The notes under the pieces were generated by a model. The model worked only from the letters and a program-made list of their open reading frames with translations, searched no databases and was not told the DNA's origin. Shown one piece after another: positions 53,774-62,368 of a stretch of 64,000 bases of DNA. Position numbers and translations under genes: made by a program. The DNA lies in assembly GCA_047777475.1 (NCBI GenBank), contig JBKEET010000004.1, forward strand, positions 1 to 64,000, read 5' to 3'. Position 1 is the stretch's first letter; each line of letters begins with the position of its first letter. Source of the DNA: Sutterella sp047777475 (GTDB lineage Bacteria; Pseudomonadota; Gammaproteobacteria; Burkholderiales; Burkholderiaceae_F).

Positions 53774-54559
53774 TCAGAGCTCGGAAGCCGTCACCGCGGG
53801 ACGCGGCCCTTCGGGCAGGTCGAGCGTGCGCACGCGGATGCGCACGCCGAAGACGGCCGAGAGATTCTCTTCGGTCATGACCGCCCGGGCGTCGCCGTAG
53901 ACCGGAGCGCCGCCCCGCGGCATCAGCAGCGCTTTGCTGGCGAGCGCCAGCGCGTTCTCGGGGAAATGGGTGTTGACGACGGTGCCGAGCCCGCGCTCGG
54001 AGAGCGTGCGGATGACCTTCAGGACCATGAGGCGGTTTTTAAAGTCGAGGTTGCTCTCGGGCTCGTCCATCACGAGGACGGCAGGCTCGGCGCAGAGGGC
54101 GCGCGCGATGAGCGCGAGCTGGTACTGGCCGCCCGAAAGCTCGTCGCAGCGCCGCGCGGCGAGCGCGGCGATGCCCACTTCCTCCATGGCGCGGTCGGCC
54201 GCCGCCCAGTCGGCGGCGCCCGGCTGCGAGAAGGCGCCGATGCGGGCGCTGCGCCCGAGCACCACCGCTTCGGCAACGCGCATTCCGGGCTGCGCGGGCG
54301 CCTTGGCCTGCGGCACGTAGCTCACCTTGGTCCAGAAGCTGCGGCGGCCGATGTCCGCGCGGGGGCGGCCGTTCCAGAGCACCTCGCCGCGCGAGGGCGT
54401 AAGAAACCCGAGGAGCACCTTGAGGAGCGTCGTCTTGCCTGCGCCGTTGGGGCCGAGGACGGCGAGCATGCCGTGTCCCGGAAAATCGAAGGAAACGTCC
54501 CGGAAGACGGGCTCTCCGCCGCGCCAGGCAAAGGTCAGGTTTTTCGCTTCGAGCCTCAT
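53774..54559 (-). CDS. ABC transporter ATP-binding protein, FecE/BtuD-like
   Basis: A 261-residue ATPase. Walker A GPNGAGKTT, Q-loop YVPQAKAP, signature LSGGQYQLALIARAL (with Gln after LSGG), Walker B VLVMDEPES and the switch His in NTHFPENAL are all present. It powers iron-siderophore, heme or cobalamin uptake with the permease whose stop lies one base before this ATG. It is the last gene of a binding protein-permease-ATPase operon read on the minus strand. Confidence 0.93.
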   Translation of the reverse strand: MRLEAKNLTFAWRGGEPVFRDVSFDFPGHGMLAVLGPNGAGKTTLLKVLLGFLTPSRGEVLWNGRPRADIGRRSFWTKVSYVPQAKAPAQPGMRVAEAVVLGRSARIGAFSQPGAADWAAADRAMEEVGIAALAARRCDELSGGQYQLALIARALCAEPAVLVMDEPESNLDFKNRLMVLKVIRTLSERGLGTVVNTHFPENALALASKALLMPRGGAPVYGDARAVMTEENLSAVFGVRIRVRTLDLPEGPRPAVTASEL

Positions 54560-54560
54560 G

Positions 54561-55598
54561 TCAGTCTCCGGCGAGGCCGCCCGTGCGGCGCAGCAGAAGG
54601 ATGAAGAAGGGCGCGCCCGCCAGGGCCGTGATCACGGAAACGGGGATTTCGCCCGCGGTGAGCGTGCGCGCGAGCGTGTCGGCGATGAGCATGAAGAAGG
54701 CGCCGAGCAGGGCGCTTGCGGGGAGCGAGCGGCGGCAGTCGGAGCCGGCGAGCATGCGCGCGGCGTGGGGCACGAGAAGGCCGATCCAGCCGATCAGGCC
54801 GCACATGGAGACGGCGGAGGCCGTCACCAGGGTGGCGGCAAAAATGGCGGCGAGCCGCAGCCGGCGAAGCGGGATGCCGAGGCTCGCGGCTTCCTCTTCG
54901 GGGAGCGAGAGCGCGTTGAGGCGCCAGCGCATGGCAAAGAGCACGATCGCGCCGAGCGCGATGAGCGGCGCACCCGCGGCGAGCTCGTCCCAGCCGGCGC
55001 CGGCAAGCGAGCCCATGAGCCAGAAAGTGATCGCGGGCAGTTCGTCCTGCGGGTCGGCGACGTACTTGACGATGGCGACGAGCGCGGCGAAGAGCGCCCC
55101 CACGGCAATGCCCGAGAGCACCACCATGAGGAGGCTGCCGGGCCGGCCCGCGCGGCTCACCGCGATGACGAGGAAGGCGGCCGAGAGGCCGCTAGCGAGC
55201 GCGAGCAGCTGCACGCCGAGGCCGGAAAAGCCGAAGAGGATGCCGAGCACGGCGCCGAAGGACGCGCCGGTGGCGACGCCGAGCGTGTCGGGCGCGGCGA
55301 GGGGATTGGAGAAGACGGCCTGGAAGGCGCAGCCCGAAACGGCGAGCGCCAGGCCCGCGAGCAGCGCGAGCGCGATGCGCGGGAGCCGCACGTTGAGCAC
55401 GATCGAGCGGGCGGGCTCGGGCAGGCCGTCCGCTCCGGCGAGCAGCTGCAGGACGGCGTCGGGCGCAATCGGGTAGCGCCCCGCGCAGAGCGCCCAGAGG
55501 GCGGCCAGAAGCGTCAGCAGGAGCGCCGCGGCCATGCGGCGGGCAAAGCGCGCCCTTGCGGCCCTGTCGGCGGCGAGGCTGGCTCCGGGAGCGCCCAT
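54561..55598 (-). CDS. FecCD-family ABC transporter permease
   Basis: A 345-residue membrane protein of the FecCD/BtuC family with about ten helices. RLPRIALALLAGLALAVSGCAFQAVFSNPLAAPDTLGV is the family block in the first half, and GLIGWIGLLVPHAARML followed by AGEIPVSVITALAGAPFFILLL the coupling region near the end. It forms the homodimeric channel for iron-chelate or B12 uptake. It begins four bases after the binding-protein gene ends. Confidence 0.93.
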   Translation of the reverse strand: MGAPGASLAADRAARARFARRMAAALLLTLLAALWALCAGRYPIAPDAVLQLLAGADGLPEPARSIVLNVRLPRIALALLAGLALAVSGCAFQAVFSNPLAAPDTLGVATGASFGAVLGILFGFSGLGVQLLALASGLSAAFLVIAVSRAGRPGSLLMVVLSGIAVGALFAALVAIVKYVADPQDELPAITFWLMGSLAGAGWDELAAGAPLIALGAIVLFAMRWRLNALSLPEEEAASLGIPLRRLRLAAIFAATLVTASAVSMCGLIGWIGLLVPHAARMLAGSDCRRSLPASALLGAFFMLIADTLARTLTAGEIPVSVITALAGAPFFILLLRRTGGLAGD

Positions 55599-55602
55599 CG
55601 CG

Positions 55603-56715
55603 TCACTCCCCGGAGAGCACTTTCGCGCTCATTTTCCCGGCTTCGGAAGAGGGCGAGAAAATCTTCGCGGCCTCTTCGTCGGTGAGCTCGGCGCCGTACA
55701 TCTCGGCGTACCAGCGCTTGGCCTCGGCCCTGAGGTCGATGTCTTCAAAGCGCTCCGGGTAGAGCGTCTTGGCGGTCCAGAGCAGCGTGAGCGGCGCGTC
55801 GGCCGAGGGCGTGAAGCTGCGGTAGATGCCGAGCGGCATCTTGTAGACGCGCTTTGCCTTCACGGCCCGGAGGTTTCTCAGGTCGCCGCCCGCAAAGCCG
55901 GCCTTTGAGAGGTCGGCGGGCTGCGCGGGCGTGAAGTTCGTGATGAAGATGACGTCGGGATCGGCCGCGTAGACGTCCTCGGCCGTGAGGACCGCGTTCA
56001 TGTTTTCCGCGTCAAGGTAGGAGGCGGCGTTCACGGCGCCGGCGGCACGGCACCAGTACTCGCCGAAAAAGCGCTTCCCCGAGGTGACGATGCGGCCGTT
56101 TTCGGCGCGCACGATATAAAGGACGCGCACGCGCTTTTCGGCCGGGACGGAGGCCGTGCGCGCGGCGACCGCCTTTTCGACGCCGCGGGCACGCGCGATG
56201 ATCGCCCGGCTCCTTTCGGCCTTTTCGGGCCAGATTTCGGCGAAATCCTTCATCCACGCCTCGAGCGTGTCCATGACGTCGTAGCCGTGGCTCACGGCGC
56301 TGATGCCGTAGGCGGGGAGCCCGGCGCGGCGCACGGCCTCGGCCATGCGCCTGTCGCGCGCGTTGACGAGCACGAGGTCGGGCTTGAGCGCCGCGAGCGC
56401 CTCGACGCTGAGCGAGGCGCCCCGCATGTAGGAGCGGTCGGCCCTGAGCACGTCGGGATAGAGCCTGCCGAGGAGCCCGTGCTCCGCGGCGGCGTAGGAG
56501 GCGGGCGCCATGCCTGCAACGGCCCGGCCGTCGCCGAGATAGACGGTCAAGGCCGAGGCGAGCGGGTAAATGTTGGTGACGGCGACGCGCGAGACGCGCT
56601 CGGGCACCTCGACCTTGGCGCCGGTCTCGTCGGTGAGCGTCCTCGCCCCGCAGGACAGGGAAAGGGCGGCGAGGGCAGTGAAAAGCGCGGCGGCGATGCG
56701 GCGGCGGTTCGGCAC
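55603..56715 (-). CDS. Periplasmic iron-chelate or cobalamin binding protein (FecB/BtuF-like)
   Basis: A 370-residue class III binding protein. After the signal sequence (NRRRIAAALFTALAALSLSC-GA) comes DETGAKVEVPERVSRVAVTN, the typical beginning, then LYPDVLRA, LAALKPDLVLVN and GISAVSHGYDVMDTL. A GTG at 56715 with AAGAGGAG upstream is the likely start; an earlier in-frame TTG would fall inside the smpB terminator hairpin. The C-terminal half YCMPLG-like KAKRVYKMPLGIYRSFTPSADAPL suggests a substrate such as molybdate/tungstate, iron or heme; it cannot be decided here. First gene of the three-gene operon. Confidence 0.9.
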   Translation of the reverse strand: MPNRRRIAAALFTALAALSLSCGARTLTDETGAKVEVPERVSRVAVTNIYPLASALTVYLGDGRAVAGMAPASYAAAEHGLLGRLYPDVLRADRSYMRGASLSVEALAALKPDLVLVNARDRRMAEAVRRAGLPAYGISAVSHGYDVMDTLEAWMKDFAEIWPEKAERSRAIIARARGVEKAVAARTASVPAEKRVRVLYIVRAENGRIVTSGKRFFGEYWCRAAGAVNAASYLDAENMNAVLTAEDVYAADPDVIFITNFTPAQPADLSKAGFAGGDLRNLRAVKAKRVYKMPLGIYRSFTPSADAPLTLLWTAKTLYPERFEDIDLRAEAKRWYAEMYGAELTDEEAAKIFSPSSEAGKMSAKVLSGE

Positions 56716-56736
56716 GGTTTGGCTCCTCTTGGGTGA

Positions 56737-56764
56737 AGAAAAGCGGCGCTTTCTCAAGCGCCGC
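56737..56764 (-). terminator. smpB terminator
   Basis: Minus-strand stem GCGGCGCTT / AAGCGCCGC with a four-base loop followed by TTTTCTT, between smpB and the ABC operon. Confidence 0.85.
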
Positions 56765-56778
56765 GTTTGCAGAAGGGA

Positions 56779-57246
56779 TCAGACGTCGAGGTTGTGGCGG
56801 CCCCGGCTGTCCTTTTTCATGATGCGCTCCTGCTGCCGCTTCCATTCCTTGCGGCTTTCCTCGGCGCGCTTTTCGTATTCGCGCAGGCCCCGGGCCAGCC
56901 CGAGCGTCACTTTGACGCGGCCCCTGCTGAAGTGCAGGTCGAGCGGGATGAGCGTGTAGCCGGCGCGCTCCGTCTTGCCGATGAGGCGGGCGATCTGCTT
57001 CTTGTGCATGAGGAGCTTGCGCGTGCGGTTCGACTCGAGCGTCACGTAGGTGAAGGCGTGGTCGGCGGGCGTCATGTGGGCGTTGCAGAGCCAGAGCTCT
57101 CCGCCGCGCACGTAGATGTGCGCCTGGTTGATCTGAGCGCGCGACGCACGCACGCTCTTCACCTCCCAGCCCTGCAGGACAAGGCCGGCCTCGAATTTTT
57201 CCTCGATTTCATAATCGTGGCGGGCGCGTTTGTTCAAAATAGCCAT
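56779..57246 (-). CDS. smpB: SsrA-binding protein SmpB
   Basis: A 155-residue protein with the full SmpB text: NKRARHDYEIEEKFEAGLVL, GWEVKSVRASRAQINQAHIYV, NRTRKLLMHKKQI and the basic tail GLARGLREYEKRAEESRKEWKRQQERIMKK. It binds tmRNA and brings it to stalled ribosomes. It is divergent from the rnfH-like gene 99 bases away, a variant of the common smpB neighbourhood. No ssrA gene is seen in the window. Confidence 0.97.
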   Translation of the reverse strand: MAILNKRARHDYEIEEKFEAGLVLQGWEVKSVRASRAQINQAHIYVRGGELWLCNAHMTPADHAFTYVTLESNRTRKLLMHKKQIARLIGKTERAGYTLIPLDLHFSRGRVKVTLGLARGLREYEKRAEESRKEWKRQQERIMKKDSRGRHNLDV

Positions 57247-57345
57247 GGCGGTGACGATGCGTTTTTTTGTTGATAAAATCTTTGGTTTCCCCGCACTGCG
57301 GGGAGCCCTCTATTTTATCGTTTTCCCTTTGCGGCTGTGTGTCCT

Positions 57346-57654
57346 ATGCAGATTGAAGTGGTGAGAATTTCCGCCGACGGCGCGGATCTGAAGACCTATG
57401 AAATCAAAGACGGCGCCACGGCGGCCGATGCGCTCGCCGCGGCGGGCGTGAGGCTTGCCGAGGGCGACGAGCTCAACGTGCGCGGCCGCCGCACCGCGCT
57501 CACCGACGTGCTCGAGGACGGCGACAGGCTCGCCGTCGCGCCGAAGCTCATCGCCGACCCGCGCCGCGTGCGCGAGGCCCGCGCCAGGGAGCAGGGCGAC
57601 GTGCGCGAAGTGACCTGCGGCCGGCACGGCGGCAAGCACCGCCTGGCGCGCTGA
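57346..57654 (+). CDS. rnfH: RnfH-family ubiquitin-like protein
   Basis: A 102-residue protein beginning MQIEVVRISADGADLKTYEIKDGATAADALAAAGV, a beta-grasp fold, with the family-typical DVLEDGDRLAVAPKLIADPRRVREARA near residues 55-85. RnfH (UPF0125) is often encoded with smpB and the toxin-like RatA; here only smpB is adjacent, on the other strand. Its biochemical role is unknown. ATG at 57346 is preferred over GTG at 57337. Confidence 0.88.
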   Translation: MQIEVVRISADGADLKTYEIKDGATAADALAAAGVRLAEGDELNVRGRRTALTDVLEDGDRLAVAPKLIADPRRVREARAREQGDVREVTCGRHGGKHRLAR

Positions 57655-57677
57655 GCGCCGCCGGAAGAGCACGGAAG

Positions 57678-57702
57678 AGGGGGCTTTGAGGCCCCCTTTT
57701 TG
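57678..57702 (+). terminator. Terminator after rnfH
   Basis: Stem AGGGGGC / GCCCCCT, six-base loop, then five T residues. Confidence 0.88.
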
Positions 57703-57897
57703 CTGTGCTCCCTGACAAATCCTGTTACACTCAAGGCTTCGTGCTTTCCGAACGCCGCACGAAGCACCAGGCGCCGTCAAGAGCGCCGCTGCGGCCCGCG
57801 GCCGGAACAGGCACGGGCCGGACCGAAGGCAGGCGGCTGCGCGCCGACGCCCGGCCGCTTCTCCTCGGAAACTCATGCAGCCCTGCAGATTTCGCTC

Positions 57898-59316
57898 ATG
57901 AACTGGCTCAGTAACATCGTAGACACCCTTAACTTTTATCTCTGGTCCTACATCCTGATCGCGATGCTGATCGGCCTCGGACTCTGGTTCACGTTCCGCA
58001 CGCGCTTCGTGCAGATCCGCTGCCTGCCCGACATGTTCCGCGTCATCACCGAGCGCGGCAGCGCCCGCGAAGGCCACATTTCCTCGTTCCAGGCCTTCTG
58101 CGTTTCGACCGCCTCGCGCGTCGGCGTGGGCAACATCGCCGGCATCGCCATCGCGGTGATGACGGGCGGCCCGGGCGCCATCTTCTGGATGTGGGTGATC
58201 GCCACCATCGGCGCGGCCACGGGCTTCGTGGAATCGACGCTCGCCCAGGTCTACAAGGTGCCGAAGAAGACGGGCGGCTTCGCGGGCGGCCCGGCCTACT
58301 ACATCCGCAACGTGCTGAAGTCGCCGTTCTTCGCCGGGCTCTTTGCCGTGCTGATCTCGGTCACCTACGGCCTGATCTTCAATTCGGTGCAGGCCAACAC
58401 GATCGGCATTTCGCTCAAGACCACCTTCGGCATCGAGCCGCAGGTCACGGGCATCGCCGTGGCGCTGCTCACCGCCGCGGTGATTTTCGGCGGCCTCAAC
58501 CGCATCGCCCGCGTGGTGAGCATCCTCGTGCCGGTGATGGCCGGCGCCTACCTCATCGTCGCGCTCGTCGTCACGGTGATGAACATCACGGAGCTGCCGC
58601 ACGTGCTCGCGCAGATCTTCCGCTGCGCCTTCGATTTCGACGCCGTGCTCGGCGCGGGCTTCGGCATGGCGCTCATGACCGGCATCAAGCGCGGCCTCTT
58701 CTCGAACGAGGCCGGCATGGGCGCGGTCCCGAACGCCGCCGCCACGGCCGACACCTCGCATCCCGCCAAGCAGGGCCTCGTGCAGGCGCTCGGCGTTTAC
58801 TTCGACACGCTCATCGTCTGCTCGGCCTCGGCCATGCTCGTGCTGCTCACGCCGGGCTGGGCCGACTCGGGCAAGACGGGCATCGAGCTCATCCAGCTCG
58901 TGCTTTCCGAGCAGCTCGGCGGCTGGACCAACGCCTTCATCAGCGTCACGGTGCTCCTTTTTGCCTTCAGCTCGGTGATCGGCAACTACTTCTACGGCGA
59001 GATCAACATGGGCTTCATCAGCCGCTCGCCCGCGGCGCTCTGGATCTTCCGCGGCCTCGTCGTCATCATGGTCTATCTCGGCACCGTGATGTCGCTCTCG
59101 CTCGCCTGGAACCTCGCCGACCTCTTCATGGCGCTCATGGCCATGGTCAACCTCGTCGCCATCGCGCGCCTCGGCCACATTGCCTTCCAGACGCTCGAGG
59201 ATTACGTCTCGCAGCGCCGCCGCGGCATCGCGAGCCCGGAATTCAATCCGGAGATCCTCCCCTCGAAGGAGGGCGTGTACGCCTGGCCGCGCAGGCGCGA
59301 GGGCGCAGAGGCTTAA
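57898..59316 (+). CDS. Alanine/glycine:cation symporter family (AGCS) protein
   Basis: A 472-residue membrane protein with about ten hydrophobic segments. HISSFQAFCVSTASRVGVGNIAGIAIAVMTGGPGAIFWMW is the AGCS signature, and the substrate-region block GLFSNEAGMGAVPNAAATADT follows in the middle. It takes up alanine, glycine or a similar amino acid with Na+ or H+. The ATG at 57898 begins a normal family N-terminus (MNWLSNIVDTLNFYLW); the open frame upstream is not conserved-looking. Confidence 0.93.
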   Translation: MNWLSNIVDTLNFYLWSYILIAMLIGLGLWFTFRTRFVQIRCLPDMFRVITERGSAREGHISSFQAFCVSTASRVGVGNIAGIAIAVMTGGPGAIFWMWVIATIGAATGFVESTLAQVYKVPKKTGGFAGGPAYYIRNVLKSPFFAGLFAVLISVTYGLIFNSVQANTIGISLKTTFGIEPQVTGIAVALLTAAVIFGGLNRIARVVSILVPVMAGAYLIVALVVTVMNITELPHVLAQIFRCAFDFDAVLGAGFGMALMTGIKRGLFSNEAGMGAVPNAAATADTSHPAKQGLVQALGVYFDTLIVCSASAMLVLLTPGWADSGKTGIELIQLVLSEQLGGWTNAFISVTVLLFAFSSVIGNYFYGEINMGFISRSPAALWIFRGLVVIMVYLGTVMSLSLAWNLADLFMALMAMVNLVAIARLGHIAFQTLEDYVSQRRRGIASPEFNPEILPSKEGVYAWPRRREGAEA

Positions 59317-59356
59317 GGAAAGCGCCGCCTTTTCTTAAAAGCGTCTGAAAAAAATC

Positions 59357-59389
59357 AGGGGTGCCGCCTCGGGCGGCACCCCTTTTTTG
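59357..59389 (+). terminator. Terminator after the symporter gene
   Basis: Twelve-bp stem AGGGGTGCCGCC / GGCGGCACCCCT with a three-base loop followed by T residues. Confidence 0.93.
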
Positions 59390-59588
59390 ATGGCTCTGCA
59401 ACCTAATCATCCTTAAAAAATTTTAAAAATCAATATTCTTGATGCATGACTGCGATGCGGGAAAAGGAACATCGGGTTTACCCTATGCACCCCTTTTGGG
59501 ACGTTTAAGACTCGCGTAAGTTTGTTTACAATCGTTTTCAAACGTCCGGCAAGACCCTCTGCCGGCCGTTCGCATCTAGGAGATTTAT

Positions 59589-61241
59589 ATGACTACCCAG
59601 CATATGACCCCGCTCGCAGCCCTGTGCGCCGCGGTGTGCCTGTCGCTGAGCGGCGCGGCTTTCGCTGCGGCCGCGGGCGACCAGTGCACGACGTGCCACC
59701 AGGACCTCAGCAAGACGCACGCCGAAGGCGCGCACAAGGCCGTGCCCTGCACGACGTGCCATACCGGCACCGAGGAGCACCTCAAGAACGTCGCCAAGCG
59801 TCCCGCCACGAGCATGGATCCGGACACCTGCGGCACGTGCCACCCCGCTCAGTACAAGTCGCTCTTCAAGGCGAGCGAGCGCCTGCCGCGCATGTCGAAG
59901 AAGGCCGCCAACGGCCCCGCGCCCGATCCGTTCTTCGACCGCGCCATGGGCAAGCACGGCTTCACCAAGGAGCATGCCGAGCCGCGCGCCCACGTCTTCA
60001 TGACGATCGACCAGTTCATCGCCGACCGTGCGTTCGGCGGCCGCTTCCAGCCGAAGGACGGCTGGCTCTATGCGGGCCTGCCCGACGGCAAGTCCTATAA
60101 GGTCTGGGACGTGCTGAAGGACGCCGAGCCCTCCACGAGCGATCAGAAGAAGTTCATCCCGGGCTCCGCCACGGCCGCCAACTCCGTGTGCTGGTCCTGC
60201 AAGACGACCGACCTGATCCTTGACTGGGCCTACCTCGGCGACGACGTCAAGGGCGCGACCTTCTCGCGCAAGAGCAAGCCCGTCGAGCTCGTGCGCCACG
60301 TGCAGCACGCGCTCAACTGCAACTTCTGCCACGATCCGCACAACGCCAAGCCGCGCATCACGCGCGACGCGCTCATCGACGCGATGACGCGCAAGGACGA
60401 CATGAACGTCTACCGCGACCTCGCGACCAACCCGGTCAAGCTTGAGGTCAAGGATCTCGGCGTGCGCGGCTTCACCCGCAAGATCGCCTACATGGACCGT
60501 CCGGACGCCCGCCTGATGTGCGCGCAGTGCCACGTCGAGTACATCTGCAACCCGGGCTTCGACGCCAAGACGGGCAAGAAGATCGGCTTCGACAGCCACC
60601 TGACGAACTACTTCACGTGGGTCAACGCCGACAAGATCGAGCAGCGCTACGAGCAGATCGGCTTCCGCGACTTCAAGCACCCGCTCACGGGCGCCTCGCT
60701 CGTGAAGATGCATCACCCGGACACCGAGACGTTCATCGGCTCCAAGCATGACAAGGCCGGCGCCACCTGCGCTTCGTGCCATATGCCCAAGGTCAAGGAC
60801 GAAAGCGGCAAGACCTACACGCTGCACTGGGCCACGTCTCCGAAGCACTACATCAAGGAAACGTGCCTCACCTGCCACAAGGACAAGACCGAAGAGCAGA
60901 TGGTCAAGAGCATTGACGTCATGAAGGCTCACTTCACGGGCAAGGTCCGCGAAGCCGAGGCCCGCATGGACCAGATGTTCGATGCCTTTGAGGCGGCCAT
61001 CGCTGCCGGCGTCGACGAAGAGACGCTGAACAAGGCCCGCAAGCTCCACGAGACCGCCCACATCAACTGGGAATACTGGACGGCCACGAACGGCGGCTAC
61101 TTCCACAACCACGACCTCGCTGTCCGCAGCCTCGCCAAGTCCGCTCAGGCGGCTTCGGATGCGACCGACCTGCTCTGGAAGGCCATCAAGGAGAAGAACG
61201 GTGCCAAGGCTCCCGCCGCCAAGACGGCTGCTGCCAAGTAA
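59589..61241 (+). CDS. Octaheme cytochrome c nitrite reductase (NrfA-related)
   Basis: A 550-residue periplasmic multiheme enzyme with a signal peptide. Eight heme motifs can be counted: CTTCH (33), CTTCH (54), CGTCH (81), CWSCK (about 201), CNFCH (about 245), CAQCH (about 311), CASCH (about 394) and CLTCH (about 426). CWSCK is the lysine-ligated active-site heme, and LMCAQCHVEY and VKMHHPDTE match the catalytic Tyr and His regions of NrfA. The last five hemes equal NrfA; the first three form an extra N-terminal domain as in octaheme nitrite reductases (TvNiR type). It reduces nitrite, and possibly sulfite, to the fully reduced product with six electrons. No nrfH gene is adjacent, so the electron donor is unknown. 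A heme-maturation gene follows. Confidence 0.9.
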   Translation: MTTQHMTPLAALCAAVCLSLSGAAFAAAAGDQCTTCHQDLSKTHAEGAHKAVPCTTCHTGTEEHLKNVAKRPATSMDPDTCGTCHPAQYKSLFKASERLPRMSKKAANGPAPDPFFDRAMGKHGFTKEHAEPRAHVFMTIDQFIADRAFGGRFQPKDGWLYAGLPDGKSYKVWDVLKDAEPSTSDQKKFIPGSATAANSVCWSCKTTDLILDWAYLGDDVKGATFSRKSKPVELVRHVQHALNCNFCHDPHNAKPRITRDALIDAMTRKDDMNVYRDLATNPVKLEVKDLGVRGFTRKIAYMDRPDARLMCAQCHVEYICNPGFDAKTGKKIGFDSHLTNYFTWVNADKIEQRYEQIGFRDFKHPLTGASLVKMHHPDTETFIGSKHDKAGATCASCHMPKVKDESGKTYTLHWATSPKHYIKETCLTCHKDKTEEQMVKSIDVMKAHFTGKVREAEARMDQMFDAFEAAIAAGVDEETLNKARKLHETAHINWEYWTATNGGYFHNHDLAVRSLAKSAQAASDATDLLWKAIKEKNGAKAPAAKTAAAK

Positions 61242-61270
61242 CCTGACTTCATAGTCAACAAAGCCCCCCG

Positions 61271-61305
61271 CGGGCGGCCCGCCGAAACGCGGGCCGCCCG
61301 TTTTT
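61271..61305 (+). terminator. Terminator after the nitrite reductase gene
   Basis: Twelve-bp stem CGGGCGGCCCGC / GCGGGCCGCCCG, six-base loop, then five T residues. Confidence 0.92.
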
Positions 61306-61387
61306 CATAGGCGCTCTTAAGCAAGGCGCAACCTCGCCGTGCCAATATGGCAGGCGCATTTTCAACACTTGGGTGGTCTAACCTGCG

Positions 61388-62260
61388 ATGACCGACGAAA
61401 TTGTTCTCTTCTGCATTCTCGGCGCCATGCTCGCCGCGGCGCTCGCCTTCGTGCTGCCGCCGCTGCTCAGGGAGCCGCGCGGCAGCGCCCCCCGGCAGGA
61501 CGAGTACGGCCGCGGGCTCGGCGAGGCGCTTTCCGAGCAGGCGGCCGCGCTGCGCGAGGGCCTGAGCGCGGGCACCATCGGCAAGGCCGACTACGCGCGC
61601 ATGATGGACGACCTGCGCCGCCGCGCCCTCGAGGAGAGCAGCGCCGCGCCCGAGGGCGGCAGTGCGGGCAAGGGGAAGGGCGTTTCCCACAGGGCGGCGG
61701 CGGTTCTCACCGCGGCGCTCATGACGGCCGTGAGCCTCGGGTTCTATGCGCTCAACGGCGCGCCCGAGATGATGAAGCTCCTGAGCGACCAGACCGTGAT
61801 CGAAGGCACGGCGGGCATCGAGGCGCTCAAGCTCTACCTTAAGGACAACGCGCGCGACGGGCGCGCCTGGGTGCTCCTCGCGAGGCGCTACGCCGAGCAG
61901 AACGATTTCGTCTCGGCGGCCGACGCTTACCGCAGGGGGCGCAGGGCCTACGCCAAGGTGCGCGAGGATCCCGGGGTGATGACGGAGCTTGCCGCGGCGC
62001 TCGTCACGATCGGCACGCCCGAGGCGTGCCGCGAGGCGGTGCCGCTGCTCAAGGCCGCGGGCGTCAAGCGCCCCGACGACATCCGCATCACCGAGCTGCT
62101 CGCGATGGCGGGCGCCGGGGCTGCCGACTGGGCGACCGCAGCCGATGCCGTGGAGCTGCTCCTCAAGGGCATGAGCCCCGATACGGCGGAGTACGTGAAC
62201 TACGAGGCCACCCTGCGCGAGCTGCGGCGCCGGGCGGCCGAGCAGGCGGCCAAGCCCTGA
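61388..62260 (+). CDS. ccmI: CcmI-like c-type cytochrome maturation protein
   Basis: A 290-residue protein: N-terminal membrane helix (residues 5-27), a cytoplasmic coiled segment with AALREGLSAGTIGKADYARMMDDLRRR, a second helix (about 100-118) and a periplasmic TPR domain (about 140-285; AWVLLARRYAEQNDFVSAADAYRRG). This layout equals CcmI, which holds apocytochromes for heme attachment by CcmFH. The other ccm genes are not in the window. Its place right after the octaheme enzyme suggests a function in maturing it, although a terminator separates them. Confidence 0.82.
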   Translation: MTDEIVLFCILGAMLAAALAFVLPPLLREPRGSAPRQDEYGRGLGEALSEQAAALREGLSAGTIGKADYARMMDDLRRRALEESSAAPEGGSAGKGKGVSHRAAAVLTAALMTAVSLGFYALNGAPEMMKLLSDQTVIEGTAGIEALKLYLKDNARDGRAWVLLARRYAEQNDFVSAADAYRRGRRAYAKVREDPGVMTELAAALVTIGTPEACREAVPLLKAAGVKRPDDIRITELLAMAGAGAADWATAADAVELLLKGMSPDTAEYVNYEATLRELRRRAAEQAAKP

Positions 62261-62310
62261 GGCGGACGGCGCCCGAGAACAGGGGCGCCGGCTTTTTCCG
62301 GCGCACGAAA

Positions 62311-62352
62311 AAGGCGAAGCTCCCGAAAAAGGGAGGCTTCGCCTTTTGCTTA
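62311..62352 (+). terminator. Bidirectional terminator between ccmI and hydG
   Basis: Stem AAGGCGAAGCTCCC / GGGAGGCTTCGCCTT (one bulged base) flanked by A and T runs on both sides, between converging genes. Confidence 0.88.
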
Positions 62353-62368
62353 TCGCCTTAAAGGTCCT

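Noticed and set aside
54327..55685. 452-codon plus-strand frame opposite the ABC permease
   Set aside because: Low-complexity composition and no start signals; the FecCD permease on the minus strand explains the openness.
57310..59178. 622-codon minus-strand frame opposite the AGCS symporter and rnfH
   Set aside because: His/Arg/Glu-rich low-complexity text that runs across two real plus-strand genes; a shadow.
59429..59443. FNR box before the nitrite reductase
   Set aside because: The half-sites are in the wrong order (ATCAA...TTGAT instead of TTGAT...ATCAA), so it does not match the FNR consensus.
59538..61112. Long open frame on the minus strand opposite the nitrite reductase
   Set aside because: It mirrors the GC-rich codon pattern of the heme protein, is rich in Arg/Val/Ala/His without any domain, and has no ribosome binding site.
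59589..61241. MccA-type octaheme sulfite reductase
   Set aside because: MccA has an atypical CX15CH-type heme site and different spacing; here the active-site motif is CWSCK followed by four normal CXXCH motifs as in NrfA.
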